Translations under genes and position numbers: made by a program
Notes under the pieces: model-generated
Database searches by the model: none
The model's input: only the letters and a program-made list of their open reading frames with translations
What the model was told of the DNA's origin: nothing
Part shown: piece by piece, positions 22,923 to 34,840 of the stretch
Layout: each line of letters starts with the position of its first letter
Position numbering within the stretch: the stretch's first letter is position 1
Assembly (NCBI GenBank): GCA_030549205.1
Contig: JAUKTV010000001.1
Span: 2,418,001-2,482,000, forward strand
Length of the DNA stretch: 64,000 bases
Source: Apiosordaria backusii
Lineage: Eukaryota > Ascomycota > Sordariomycetes > Sordariales > Lasiosphaeriaceae
Direction: 5' to 3'

Positions 22923-23649
22923 GCGGGGCAGATACGGTAACTGGCCGCGCCCCATGGCTTGATAAGCATCTAATAAACAGTCCCGTAAAATCCTACGAGA
23001 TCGGATTGGTATGGGATTTACCGAGTGAGGACTTGAGAGAGGGAGGGCGGGAAGAAATGTGTGCCACACACTGCATCCTGATGGTGGGTGCCCAACCCAA
23101 CGGCAGGGAGGGCGCATCCATCCCGCACGACGGCATTTATGGTTGGTGCCACCGGATGTCCATCACCCCTTGGCCGTGGGCGGGAGGGCTTGTGAGTTTT
23201 CTCATGCCATCACCAACAGAAAGGGAAAAAGATCTTGGGCATGAAATGACATGAATTATGGACATGGACAGCATTTGAGCGAAAAAAAAAACAGTTGCCA
23301 GCTAATTAATTCCAAAATTCCAAAAGGCATTCAAGTAGATCAAGTATCTCCAATCTTTCCCAAACCAACGATTCAGGATCACAGGGATGAAAGCTGATCG
23401 TGAGCCTGTGAATCAGTGACTTGATGGTTGGTTGCGAAGTACATAGTGCGGGGTTGCTTCGGAAACGGACCCAAACGGGGGTGGCGAGAAACCCACTAAA
23501 CAACGCCCCCTTTTTTCCGCATCGCACCTCCTGTTGGGGGGAAGGGCTTAGGGTGTGTGTGTGCCACACCACCGTTACCACTATTCACCAGGACCTTGTA
23601 ACTGATTATTGAAGAGTTGTGTCGGATTTAGGACCTATACGGTAAAAAG

Positions 23650-23916
23650 CTAGCCCCTTTTTTTGAGCCCAAACAGGGTCAAACTGGCTCCCTCCAACTC
23701 TTCCCTGGCCTTTTTGAGATCTGCCATCTCTCGCGTGGCATTTGCTCGAAGCAACTCCAAATCAGCGCTGTTATCCTCCGGAATCTGTGAAACCTTTGCT
23801 TCAAGTTCCAGGATGCGGGTTTTAGACTGGGAAGCCTGTGCCTTTACTGTTGCTTCACTTTGCTTCGAGAGCCGGAGATCGACATTTGTCTTTCTGAGTG
23901 CGTTGCTGCTGAAAAT
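23650..23916 (-). pseudogene. possible coiled-coil gene remnant (C-terminal exon only)
   Basis: On the minus strand an acceptor-like TTTTCAG (near 23910) precedes a frame ending TAG/TGA at 23650 with strong heptad character: LELEAKVSQIPEDNSADLEL and LLRANATREMADLKKAREEL. No ATG lies upstream in frame (the first codon of the longer open frame is GTG), and sequence upstream of about 23910 does not look coding. Farther upstream, near 24290-24340, a short coiled-coil-like MIREMEESLNEHLKMKT is readable. An LTR has landed about 500 bp upstream. This may be the end of a decayed gene or an unrecognised real exon. Confidence 0.3.
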
Positions 23917-24420
23917 AAAAGCGAATCGGTGTGATTTTTGGGGTTTATCTGTGAGAGAAGGGAAATTTCCAGGTTTTAAGTTGGACGGTGGAAGGTATGA
24001 TTGTTTTTGCTGCGAGAGGGAGGTAGTTTGAAAAGCGGAAGGTACGATTTCTACACTTATGTGGAGAAGAGGGTTTGGGAGATGGAATGTGCGATTGTCA
24101 CAAGGAGAATTGGTGTCGAAAGGTGGAAGGCGCTTGCTACGATGAGATGAATGGTTTTGTGGTATTGAACACGACACCTTGAGGGTGGGATCTCCATGGT
24201 CTGTCTAGATTCAAAATTCCTTCAAAAAAAGGCTGTATATGAATCTTAAATAGACCTCAAATGGGTCAAAAATGGACTAAAACGTCGAGTGTTTTCATCT
24301 TCAAGTGTTCATTTAAACTTTCTTCCATTTCCCTGATCATTCAGCTTCGCGTCAAGATATTTTCATCTCCAGCGTTTTTCATCTGCCAACCTTACCTTGC
24401 AGCTAACCCTATGTCTACTT

Positions 24421-24656
24421 CGCGTTGTCACGGGCCTAGCCATGCCTAGGTTGGTCCTCGGTCCGGCATGAGGCTGTCATGAGTCATCATGGCCGTAAGG
24501 TTTGGTGTTTAGGTTCAGGCCTCAAGCCGAACCATGCCGAACCATCGTGTATGTAAAGATAGCTCTGCTCCCATCTTGTGGGAGCTCTTTTCTTCCTTGT
24601 GCAACGACGAATATCTCACTGCCTACCTATCGTTGACAACGAGCCGTGATACGCGT
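24421..24656 (+). mobile_element. solo LTR of a retrotransposon, with 5-bp target duplication
   Basis: A 226-bp element (24426-24651) begins TGTCACGG and ends CCGTGATA; these ends are inverted repeats except for one base. It is flanked on both sides by CGCGT (24421-24425 and 24652-24656), a 5-bp target-site duplication as made by LTR-retrotransposon integrases. The single departure from a TG...CA end is C to T in a CpA context, fitting RIP. No internal retrotransposon sequence is next to it, so it looks like a solo LTR left by recombination between the two LTRs. Orientation is arbitrary. Confidence 0.75.
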
Positions 24657-25233
24657 CTCACATTAATATCTAAGCTCGGTGGCAGGTAAGTTTGCCGCGG
24701 CTCCTAATCGGCAACTTAAAATGATCCACCTGACCATAAAACCTTAAAGTTCTTTCCCAAAAGGCGGGCATCAGTCAAGGTAGGGCTGCTCTTTCCCATA
24801 AATTACTAGCGTTCTGCTTTTCCGTTGAATCGCAACTTTCTCCAAACATCATCACCAGCTATCCCGGATCAACAACATCGCTCACTAGTAGCGCCGCAGA
24901 TCAGTTGCTACTCTTGGAATACTTTTGGAAACCCGCGCTTTCGCAGCCTTCAATACTCTCGCAAAGCTTCCCGGATTTCCCTGGTACATCTAGCAGGCAA
25001 GAACTTGCTCTGGCAGGCCAGCACCTTCACAGAACTCCGATTCGGCAGCCAGCCAACTTGGCAGTCCTGCGATTCTACAACTTCACTGAGCGAATCTGCG
25101 TAGAGTCAGGACCGCGCTATCTTGTCTGATCAGGTATGTTTGTAGCGTCCGTTCCGTTTTTAGATTCTGACGATAATCTTTCGTAGACATCTATCCCACC
25201 AAGAGCCAAAGATCACGTAAGGTTCCCTGCGTC

Positions 25234-26008
25234 ATGGCCGATAAGTTTCGCGGTGCCGAGAATAACGAAGCAAGTTCAAGCCAACCCGACGACCAAGAAA
25301 GATATCGGCAAGGATCGGTCTGTTCCCCTCAACGGTTCCTAGACTTCCTCTACAAAGAGGCAAACGATCAACTCGTGTCTTGCCCAGGGTCATGGATCAT
25401 GGGCTGGGGGCACAGTGAGCGTGCGAGGCTGCGTCGGTTCATCTCCAACCGCAACCCCACAGTCAGCGAGATGCAATCGATGTGGACCTGGCTCAGCTTC
25501 CGAGCTGCAACCCAAATTCTCGCTGAGCGGCTGTTACAGTTTGTCAATGTGTCTCCCCCTTTGGGATGCCAAAATATTCTCAGCTGGGATTCGTTCGGCC
25601 GGGAAGTTGATGTGGAGGGGGAGGGTTTTCGTCTCCGAAGACTCCATTATAGCGCACTCTTCTCTGCAAACGTTATACCAGACCCTGCGGAGCCAGAACA
25701 GGGCCACTTTTGGTCGTACGCTCTGTTATACCTCGCTGACGCTCTAGCTGATCACGGCGATGACTCTGAGGCGTCGCGGAAAATCGAAATCATGGCCAAA
25801 GGTAAGTCGCGAAGTTCCCATTCATGGGGCCAATTTAGGCCTTTTCGGTCTTAATTAGGGATCGCAGGCCCGTATACAAAAAGCTGACAACATGGACTAC
25901 GCAGAATCCCCTCAGATTTTCAAGCAGGCGACAAGAGACGTCAAAAGACTGCTTGGAGTTCAGACAATTCTCGGTTCCCGCGGGCCGAGAGAGCCGCGAC
26001 TAGCATAG
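25234..26008 (+). CDS. hypothetical protein, 223 aa, no recognised family
   Basis: Two exons (25234-25801 and 25905-26008) joined over a 103-nt intron with GTAAGT donor and GCTGAC...CGCAG acceptor. An alternative acceptor at 25867 lacks a good branch point. The start ATG (GTCATGG) is the first after a likely leader intron; joining to the upstream open frame would meet a TGA. The N-terminal 25 residues are polar and Ser/Gln-rich; residues about 30-190 look folded, with several Trp residues (GSWIMGWGHSE, MQSMWTWLSFRAATQILAER, GHFWSYALLYLADALADHG). No signal peptide or membrane segment. It lies between a retrotransposon remnant and long gene-free DNA, so it may be a lineage-specific gene. Function unknown. 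Confidence 0.6.
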
Positions 26009-28058
26009 GAATGCGCCGCCTCATGGCCTAGGCGTCGGCGGTGGAGATCTGCTGATTTGGCGATTGAGAGATGACGCAGGATGGACGGGTCATATTCAAT
26101 GGTTTGAGGCAAATTGAGCTGAACCGAGATAGTAGCTGGATCAAATGGGAAAGTTGATGGGGATAGCGTATTCGGGCAGAAGTAGCGGAATCATCCCATT
26201 CGAGCGAGAATGAACTAACGTTTTCCTACCTATCGAGGTGTCGCAAGTGAAATGCGTTCTTGTCCTCATTTAGACTTCCCGGCATCTTCTGATACCCGTT
26301 GCACAACACGGCAAACTCTTTTCCTAGCTTTTGGTAGTCTCGCTGGTGCTGTTCCCCTCCACTTTGACAACGCCCGGGCAGTGAAATGGGCACCATGCCA
26401 TCTCAGGGTGTTCTTATATTTTGTTTCCAATTTCAGATTACCGTTTCCGGGGCCTTTAAAAACTTGAACTGCGCTGCACAGCCATCAATCCCCCCATCTA
26501 TCCGGTCTCCCTGAATTTTCCAAAGTAGCCCGTGTGGCCGCCTTCCCAAACGTGCCTTGCACTGTCCGTCCGTTCATTGCTCGCACAAGCAAGACACACG
26601 ATATGTCTGACTGTAAATTGCAAACGGTGGGGTGGTCTTGACTCAACTTGTCTTGTCCTTTTGCCGCTCGGTTATCACTCGGTTTGACTCACCTTAGCGA
26701 TTCACAAAGCCTCACCAGGGCATTGTCTTTTTTTCTGTTTTTTGATGATCATGACACGATGGTATGAGACAAGTTGTTTCTCCGCCCCCTCTTTGCCTTC
26801 TTCCCTCGCCTCCGATCTCCTCGAGTCACAAAAGAACCAAGATGTGGAAGGGTGTGTCGCAAACGGACGGGTCTGACCCGCCCCCCTTATCTTCCTTGTC
26901 ACTTACATGGGGGGTGTGGGAAGGGAAATGTTCTTACTGTTGGTTCCTATTGGGTGAGCCGGGTTTCCCAGCTGGATGGTGCCCTAGGTCATCATGTAGG
27001 ATGGGTGGAGATGGAACTAGTGATGCAAGAGCGGGAGTTGGAGGGGGTGTGAGATGTGACTGGTAATTTGAATTGGTGGGATTTCTGTCTCGTCTGTTTG
27101 CTTCTTCTTATCACTGTCAAAGATGGAGGTTTTGTAATCTTTTCATACCCACCCTCTGACACTGTTGTGAGGCACGCGCATTTGCAGGAAATTTCGAAAG
27201 CTTTCCAAAGGTTTGCCGGAGAAGCTTGGTGTTTCCATTCAAAAAAGAAAACAGCGAGAGAACAAGCCTCCAGCCCTTTTTTTTTCTTTGTGTATGATAT
27301 CTTGATATCGTTACTTAAATATTTCTCCTCTCTGTCTTCTTCGCTGCTACAATGAATTTTTGTTTTCCACCAAAGAGCGTAAGAATCGTAGTCATACAAT
27401 CAGCAAGTACCCTTGAACCTGCCCGTCCATCCATTTTTTTTTCCACTGCCAAACCATATCTGTCCATCAGTTTCATTCTGCCCATTTGTTCCTGTCCTCC
27501 TCGTCCATCATCGCCCTTCGTTGACGACGATGCGGTCCAAGCAAAAAAAGAAATGATGGTACAAAAGAAATAAGAAAATAAAGTCCCCCACGATGCCGTG
27601 TAATAGAATACGGCCAACTTCTCAAAAGCATGCCAGAAGAATTAAAGATATCCGCCCAAAGTGATGAGAAATAGTAGTGTACAATGTTTGGGTTTTTTCA
27701 TCCTGTGTAATGAAGAGGAAAAAAAAGCCAAAGAGATGCAAAACGATAAGCCAGACCCAATAAACTCCAAGGTATGAAAAGACGAAACAATCTATGAAGG
27801 TGATAATAATCCTGATATTAAGCCCGTCTCAAACTGAGAGTGAAAAATGTTAAGAAGTAAAAGGGTTGAAAAGAAGAGAAGTGAAGACATCAGTCATTAA
27901 GTATGAGAGGGTGGAAAAGCCAAAAAAAGACAAACGGTATCTCGAGTCGGGGTATTTGTTTGGTTTTGTCGAAGTCGAGAGGGGTGCAAGATCATGGTAT
28001 CAGAAACAAAGGAACAACAAATGAAACGAACTATCAGGCAGCATTGTTATCGGCAGCC
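26009..28058. other. intergenic, 2 kb, convergent genes
   Basis: No gene supported. A/T homopolymers and CT-rich tracts are common. Some of the flanking sequence must be 3' untranslated regions of the converging genes on either side. Confidence 0.5.
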
Positions 28059-29088
28059 TTAGAAGGGACGTCCACTTCTCGGTGTGCGAGGAGTACTCCT
28101 GTTGAAAATTCAGTCAGCAACCAGGCAAGGCAGTACGCAGGTGAGCAAAGCTTACGCAGCACTCGAAAGGTCGTCCACATGGTTGCACATGGCGACAAAC
28201 AAGTCAAAGAAAAGCTGGGTGCCGCCGTTGAACATCTCGAGCTGCATCGTGCCGCTCTTTTTGAAGGTGCTGCGGCAGCGGATGATGAGTGCGAGGTAGT
28301 GGGCGCGGAGCTTCGAGTCGGTGTCGGGGGTGTGGGCGTAGGCGTAGCGGGCCGAGGAGAGGATAATGCTAGCTTGGATACCGGACTCTGTTTACGTTAG
28401 GATTGATTTGGATGAACATAGGAGGATAAACATACGAAGGCCTTGCTTCCTCAACGACACCCTCTTCAGCTCATCCAGCCCATACTTCTCTGCCGCACAG
28501 TAGATAACCGTGTCCTTGAGCAGCTCGCCATCAACACTGTGATGATAGATGGTAGCGTCAACGCGTGCTTCCTCAGTTAACTGCTCGATCTCCCACGAGT
28601 TGCGCTTCTTGTTGTGGACCAGGCGGGGGAAGTAATCGCCTTTGTAGAGGTACTCGAGGACAGATGAGAAGATTTCGGGCTCTTCGTCGGGCAGGGATAT
28701 CTTTTTCGTCTGGGAATCGATCATCTGGTTCTGGAGAATGTTGAGGAAGAAGGGCGACATGGAGAGGACGTGTTCATGGGCGGCGAAGATGCGCTGTTCC
28801 TGACCGACAACGAGGGTTACAATGGCAGAGATGGGGGAGTTGCTAGTGGAAGAAGGGTTAGCATATTGAAAGCAAGCAATGCTAGGGTTGACTGGCTTAC
28901 TCAAAGTTTGACTGAGACTCGCCGACATTAGAGGCAGTGCCTGGACGGCGACGAGATTGAGACTCATGTCGTCGCTTAGAGATGCCAGCCTCTTTGCTGA
29001 ATGATGAACTCGACCTCCCAACTCGATGACCTTTGCTGAAGCTCTTGCTCCTCAATTGTTGAACAGGTTCAAAGCGTGTGGAAAACAT
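28059..29088 (-). CDS. BTB/POZ-domain protein, 288 aa
   Basis: Four exons: 28901-29088, 28436-28842, 28156-28387 and 28059-28098; introns of 58, 48 and 57 nt, all GT-AG and frame-preserving. The first 60 residues are basic and Ser-rich. From about residue 65 a BTB/POZ fold is evident: AIVTLVVGQEQRIFAAHEHV, LSMSPFFLNIL, ISLPDEEPEIFSSVLEYLYK, GDYFP, and later the helical KDTVIYCAAEKYGLDELKR typical of fungal BTB proteins. After the domain comes a helical region (ARYAYAHTPDTDSKLRAHYL) and a short TPRTPRSGRPF tail. BTB domains mediate dimerisation and often recruit Cullin-3 or chromatin partners; which applies here is not visible. No zinc finger, Kelch or other added domain is present. Confidence 0.88.
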
Positions 29089-30424
29089 TGTGGTTGGTAT
29101 TTCTCCTTCTCGCTCTTCTATCTTTCTTGAAACTCGGATATCCCTTCACTGGACTTGTAAACGGGCACGGTGGTGGTGGTGGTGAACGTGGCGGCACCCA
29201 GCGACACGCAAACGATGCGTGATTAACAAACAGAGACAATGACGATGAAAATAAAGACAAAAAGCCCGGTGTTGATGACTTTTTGAAAGATGGCCGATGG
29301 ACGATGTTGATGGATCCTTACCTACCGAAGCGAGGCGATGATATGCGCTCGAATGACAAGACGAGAACAATGTGCATCGTGCGGAGAGGAGGGCGCGGCA
29401 TCTTATATAACAGGATGAGGCGTCCATGCGCAGATGCCTGGAAAATCTCTGCCAGGCGGACTCATGAGGGCGTGCTGGGCGACCGAAAATGGTATCACAG
29501 CTTGATGCGTGATTGGACGCGTTAAGTGATCTCGGCTTGATGCGATATCGACGCGACGTCACCTGATATCTACGCTAACTGTTTTGGGGTTAGGCAGACT
29601 GGGGCTTCGGGGAGTCTGCCAGGGGAAGTTCCATGGATCATGTCCTTTGCAAGGATCAGAGAAGAAGCAAAGGTGGAACTGGATGGGCCATGGCCTGTGC
29701 GAGGCAAGGGACGGTGTGAATGGAAGGACTTTGCGACATTGATGATCAGATGTGAAAACGGAAGGACGCCTCAAGGATGTGAAGGCTGACGCTGCAAGGC
29801 TGCCTGCATGCCCCTGGATCACCTGTCTCCCAGCAGTGGTGTGAAGTTCTGCTAACCTGCAGCCCGCAAGGCAACCAGAGCCTCCAGCCTTTTATTTTAA
29901 ACGACGACAAGAAGATGTTCCGAGAGAGTGAATTCTGGGAATCTGGGTTCAAGTTTGATACATATCGTGTCGCCAAGACATCAATTGAGTCAATTGGGTC
30001 ATTGCAACCCTCGACACACAGCATTGGCGATGAGTTCGAGTCACAGCTTCTAGTGTTGGTCCAGCCGTTGCGCTCCCGTTATCTTAACACAAGCACACCT
30101 CAACGCACACCTCCACTTCCACCCACCCAAGTTCGTCCCCAGCACTCTGGACGGAGCAAACGACCGCTTCAGCCGTGCCGCTAATTGACGTGCTCTAGGT
30201 AACATCACCAGGGATTGTCACTGACTTGCTTTTTTGCTGCTGGTCTCGCAAGTTTCTGGGATCTTGGCGCACAAGCTGATGCACGCAGCCGATTCCCCCC
30301 TTTTCTTCCCCCCTCTTTTTGCCTGGCCAATGTTTTGTGCTATCGGTCCGCTGCCAGGGTGATTTACAGGGGCTCAGATCTGCCAGACAGAATTCTCGAA
30401 AACGGTGTATCGCCACTCCGAGAT
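29089..30424. other. intergenic, 1.3 kb
   Basis: Promoter of the BTB gene on the left, with a CCACCACCACC tract on its sense strand near 29160-29185. Nothing else is supported. Confidence 0.5.
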
Positions 30425-31554
30425 TTATCCCAAAGATGCTTCCAATGCCCGTTTTGTCAATTTCAGAATTGCTTCTGAAGCAAGTTGTTTTCCCTGGCCT
30501 CGAGCAATCGCTTCTTGATGGAGCGCAACCGAGGCAATCCCCTTTTCAACGGGGAGACCGAGCTCAAGGCACCTCTGATGCAGCCTTTCGGTTTGTTCTC
30601 TCGGAACCAACTCATCTCTCTCAGCTTGAAGAATGTATATGAAGGGAGCGTCCCCACCTTTCTCTCTGGCTTTTTGAGCAATCAAGCCCAGGTTAGCATA
30701 GCTGTCCAAATGGTTCCTCAGAAAAGGCCAGAGGTATTTATACGGCAGCCACTTCTGAGGATACAGCGTCTCTAGCATCGATCGTATCGATAAAAAAGGT
30801 GTCTCAAGAATCACGCCTCGGATCGGCAGCTTTTCTGGGATACGTCCGGTCGCGGCGAGGTTTGTTGCTACTCCAGAGCCAATAGACTGTCCCCAAACCA
30901 GAAGAATTGGCCTCGTGGTGCTGTCTTTGCCAAATGTGCGCTCGTGGTGTTGCAAAATCCAGTTCGCTCCGGCTTCGGCATCGAGTCGGATGCCAGGCTC
31001 GGATGCGCGGCCACGAGATGTCCAATATCCTCTGTAACTCAGGCAGACAAAAGTCAACTCCATTGGTGCCATGACATATTGTTTGCTGCCACTGACGGCT
31101 CGCAATACCCACGACAGGGCTGGCAAGCGAGGGGGAATTGACGAAGCGTTCCCTACCGCAACGTCAGTCTCGCATACATTGACTGCGTATCTCATGGTGG
31201 CTGACCCTGAAAGTAAAGCACATAGACATGTGCCACGACAGACTTCCTGACGCCCGCGGCTACCGGCTGCTTTCCCTTCGGCAGCGGCACCGTCGCAACT
31301 GCCATTGCAAGATCTGTTCCGTCAGCAGCCTTGGTCCTTTCGTCCCTCCACTGGACTCCCCCACAGCGGTTTAACCAGTCCGCAATGCGCTCACTCCTTG
31401 CAGTCGGGGGCAGTCCCGGCATGTAGATGATCTTGTTCTGGAAGACTACCATCATGGTACATTTCCATATCCACAGCCCTATCAACAAGCCAGTGAACAT
31501 GAGCGGTGCCACTGGTATTGTATGAAGTCTGCGGCAGCTTCTCTGGATCGGCAT
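30425..31554 (-). CDS. ABHD13/Bem46-like alpha/beta hydrolase, 358 aa
   Basis: Two exons (31206-31554 and 30425-31152) over a 53-nt intron (GTCAGC...CTGAC...TAG) restoring YFQ-GNAS in frame. The start ATG at 31554 is chosen because a membrane anchor follows at about residues 15-40 (PLMFTGLLIGLWIWKCTMMV); an in-frame ATG at 31737 would add 61 unconvincing residues. The hydrolase fold shows the nucleophile elbow GQSIGS (Ser206), the acid in AERDELVP (Asp296) and the histidine in ALHQEAI (His328), a complete catalytic triad. VVFQNKIIYMPGLPP and SYRGYW are typical of the fungal Bem46/ABHD13 group, membrane-anchored serine hydrolases of uncertain substrate linked to polarity in yeast and Neurospora. 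It is divergent from sds22. Confidence 0.9.
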
Positions 31555-32504
31555 GAAGTGGATGATACGTGGACGAAACCCCCGTGGTGGACCATGCTGG
31601 ACATCAACCCGAAACTGAGGCGACCCCAAGGGACTGCAGCTACGACAACTCATGTGCAGCAAAGACTTGGGGGGCGCTTGATGCCATTGGATGTGCCTGT
31701 TGAGAAACCGACAACGACCAGAAAGAACTGCATGCATTGGGGGCAGTTATTGGCGGGATGGCTCGCGGGATGGATGGGATGGGATGGCGTGTTGAAACCG
31801 CAGAGACCTCACTCTGTGCATGTATTTCGCGCTCCTTATGCCATGGGCCTAATCATGTGTCCATCTACCACTCGTCAAATGTGGGGATGAGATGCAGCAA
31901 GGTCCACCTGCAGGTAGAAACCCATGTGAACAAAAGTTGGGTTTGGTGGAATTGGGCTGGTATGGTTGGGCGGAAAACTGACGAATACCCCAGTTGTTGT
32001 CGTGATGTAATTCGTTGAAAAGGAAGTACTTGGACAGCATACCACCAAAGGGCCTTGAGAAGATGAAAACCGAAACCCCCAAGATGACGGTTGCGTATGG
32101 GAAATTGGGTGTCTAAAGATCAAGCGAGGAATTGTGCACTTCGTCTGATGGGAAATATGATCGAATGGTTGACGCTGATACCGAGACGCTGGATATTGAC
32201 AGCGGGACTGGCTTACCTAACGATCACCGCTGAGCCCCGCGTTCACTTCCTGGCTTAGTGCATTTCGGGTGGCTGACAGCGGCCGATATGAGGTGATGAT
32301 AAGCATGGGCGCCCCTCTTTGAAGGCGACTGGCAGTTGGTCAACCGGTGACCTCAAATTTCTACCGCGTCTTGCTCACAGCCACTGTTCAATATAAACTG
32401 GCCCAGGTCTCGCTAGGCTGAACATCTACTCCCATTTCTGCCTTTCTACTTGAATCCGAATCGCAATACACTTCGACTACAGTCAAACGTCGCATACATC
32501 CACA
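31555..32504. other. shared divergent promoter, hydrolase / sds22
   Basis: About 950 bp between divergent start codons. No frame with coding character. The right end is the CA/CT-rich leader of sds22. Confidence 0.55.
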
Positions 32505-33807
32505 ATGCCCGCTCCCGTAGAACCCTCAGAAGAAGGCTCCCGGTCGCCAGGCCACCACATCGAGCTGGTCGACGACAACCCATCCTCGCGGCACGACGGC
32601 GAAACCAGCCCTGGGCTTAAGAATAGCAAGGGCTGGGACGGCAAGCTGCGCGTTCCCAAGAGCGCCACCCTCGCGAACCCCGAAGCTCTCTCAGATCCTG
32701 AGTACTCTGACGATGAGAACGTGGCACTAGGCGAAGAAGTTCCCGCCGACGAGGGCAAGTCTTTTGTCTCTCTCACAAGCCAGTATCCTCCTAACTAACC
32801 CACCCGGCGGCTCAGACCTCCTCGACGACGAAGACCCCGAAACCGACGAAATCATCTGCACCCACTCCCGTATCCAATCCATCCCCGCCCTCCGCCTCGA
32901 GCGCTTCCAAAAAGTCGTGCGCATATGCCTCCGCCAAAACCTCATCCAAGACATCGAAGGCCTCTCCAGCATAGCCTCCACCCTCCAAGAACTCGACCTC
33001 TACGACAACCTCATCTCCCACATCGGCCGCGGCCTCGAAGACCTCGTCAACCTCACCTCGCTGGACCTCTCCTTCAACAAAATCAAGCACATCAAGCACA
33101 TCTCCCACTTAACAAACCTCACCGACATCTTTTTGGTGTCCAACAAAATCTCCAAAATCGACGGCCTCGAAAACCTGACCAAACTCCGCAATCTCGAGCT
33201 GGGTTCCAACCGCATCCGCGAAATCACAAACATCTCCCATCTGACCGCTTTGGAAGAACTCTGGGTAGCCAAAAACAAAATCACCACCCTCAACGGCCTC
33301 TCCGGCCTCTCCTCCCTCCGCCTCCTATCAATCCAGTCCAACCGCATCCGCGACCTCTCCCCCCTGAAAGAAATCCCCCACCTCGAGGAGCTCTACATCT
33401 CCCACAACGCCCTCGAGTCGCTGTCAGGGATCGAAAACAACACCGCCCTGAGAATCCTCGAGATTTCCAACAACCAGATCAAGTCCCTGAAGGGGTTGGG
33501 CCCGCTGAAGGACCTGGAGGAGCTGTGGGCGAGTTACAACCAGATTGGGGACATCAACGAGGTGGAAAGGGAGCTGGGCGACAAGCAGGGGTTGACGACG
33601 GTGTACTTTGAGGGGAACCCGCTGCAGCTGAGGGGGCCGGCGGTGTATAGGAATAAGGTCAGGTTGGCGCTGCCGCAGGTGAGGCAGATTGATGCTAGTG
33701 AGTTACCACCCCCCCCCCCCCTTTTTCTTTTGTCTCCCTATTTTTTTTTTCCACTGAGGGGAGTTGTGCTAACGTGGATGGTTGCAGCTTTTGTACGGAC
33801 GACATAG
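32505..33807 (+). CDS. sds22: protein phosphatase 1 regulatory subunit Sds22, 383 aa
   Basis: Leucine-rich-repeat regulator that binds the catalytic subunit of PP1 and helps its maturation, localisation and mitotic function. Exons 32505-32754, 32816-33697 and 33788-33807. The first intron (32755-32815) uses a GC-AG pair with donor GCAAGT and branch CTAACTAACC; the second is GT-AG (90 nt). The acidic N-terminus (about 95 residues, ending DDEDPETDEI) is followed by around eleven 22-residue repeats such as LQELDLYDNLISHI, LTSLDLSFNKIKHI, LRNLELGSNRIREI and LRLLSIQSNRIRDL, then the LRR cap GLTTVYFEGNPLQ with YRNKVRLALPQVRQIDATFVR. Length, repeat number and the C-terminal cap match the family. Divergent from the hydrolase gene, convergent with xylose reductase. 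Confidence 0.96.
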
Positions 33808-34840
33808 CGGGCGATGAGTTATGGTGTTTCATAGACATTGGTTGGCCCCGGAGGCAGGAATATTGCTCTTTTTTTGCTCTCACAACTTGATGTATTCCCC
33901 CCTGTTTTCTTTTGTTATACCAATCAGTCATGTGTCACAATAGCATTGCAGGCGGCGTTCTGTTCTTTTTTTTTTTGCGTTCTCTTCAATTTTCATAGCT
34001 TAGGGCTTGTTGTTTTCTCGGGAAGGTCAAATTTGTATCTTCTTGTCTCTTCTTGTGGTTTGGCGCGCATTCATTGGCAGTAAACAATTTTGATATCAAG
34101 TAGCATGAGAGAGCATTGTCCATGTAAGTAGGGCAGAGTGTGTCTGTCTTGTTTTGGTTGTATCTGCACTTCTTTTTTCTTGGGTTTCTTGGTAAGGTGT
34201 CTAGACCATTAGCGTGATAGGGGGGGGCAGTAGTTTTTGTTATTTAGGAAAGCAAGCGAGCAAGCAAGTATGGCATTCACGCTGTTGCGAAACGGCAAGG
34301 ATAGAGAGAGAAATCATCAGGTTTCTTCAAAGGGCAACCAACCACTTTCAGCCCCCTGTTTGATCATCTATCTTTTTGAAGTTGAAGGACCTTTGCTGTT
34401 GTCAGGGAAACTTCTTGAGGTAGAAAGTGGAAGTTGATAAAGCACACATACATTTACAAGTAAAGAGCAAGTCATGGCCATTGATCAAGAAATTTGGAAT
34501 CGTAACTCTCTTCTTCTCCCTCTCTCTCTCTCTCTATGTAAAAAGAGATCTCCTTTCCCATAAGTACATGTATTTTAAAAAAAGGGTTACATATCCTTTT
34601 CCTCCTTTTCTTCTCTCAGGGGGGGTATGTGTTGTAGGTAGGGGGCATTATTTGTTTTCATTCCTTCGTGACAAAATGACCGGCTGCGATGGTGTGCCAG
34701 TCAACCTCCCTTCTTCTTCCATCAAAAGAAAATGGAGGTTAAATCCCAAACCATGTATGTACTACATGGAGGGGATGATGGTCAGATCGGCTCGGGTAAA
34801 GGGGTATTTCTTGATTTTATTTTGGATTGCGTGGGCTAAT
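33808..34840. other. intergenic, 1 kb, convergent genes
   Basis: T-rich and CT-rich; expected to be largely the 3' untranslated regions of sds22 and xylose reductase. Frames seen here are not coding-like. Confidence 0.55.

Larger units (their letters stand above)
22923..25233. other. intergenic, 2.3 kb, with gene remnant and solo LTR
   Basis: Holds a coiled-coil remnant (23650-23916) and an LTR (24426-24651), described separately. The first 700 bases are unremarkable. The 24785-25233 part looks like the 5' leader of the next gene, with a possible leader intron (donor GTATGT at 25134, acceptor TAG at about 25187). Confidence 0.5.
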
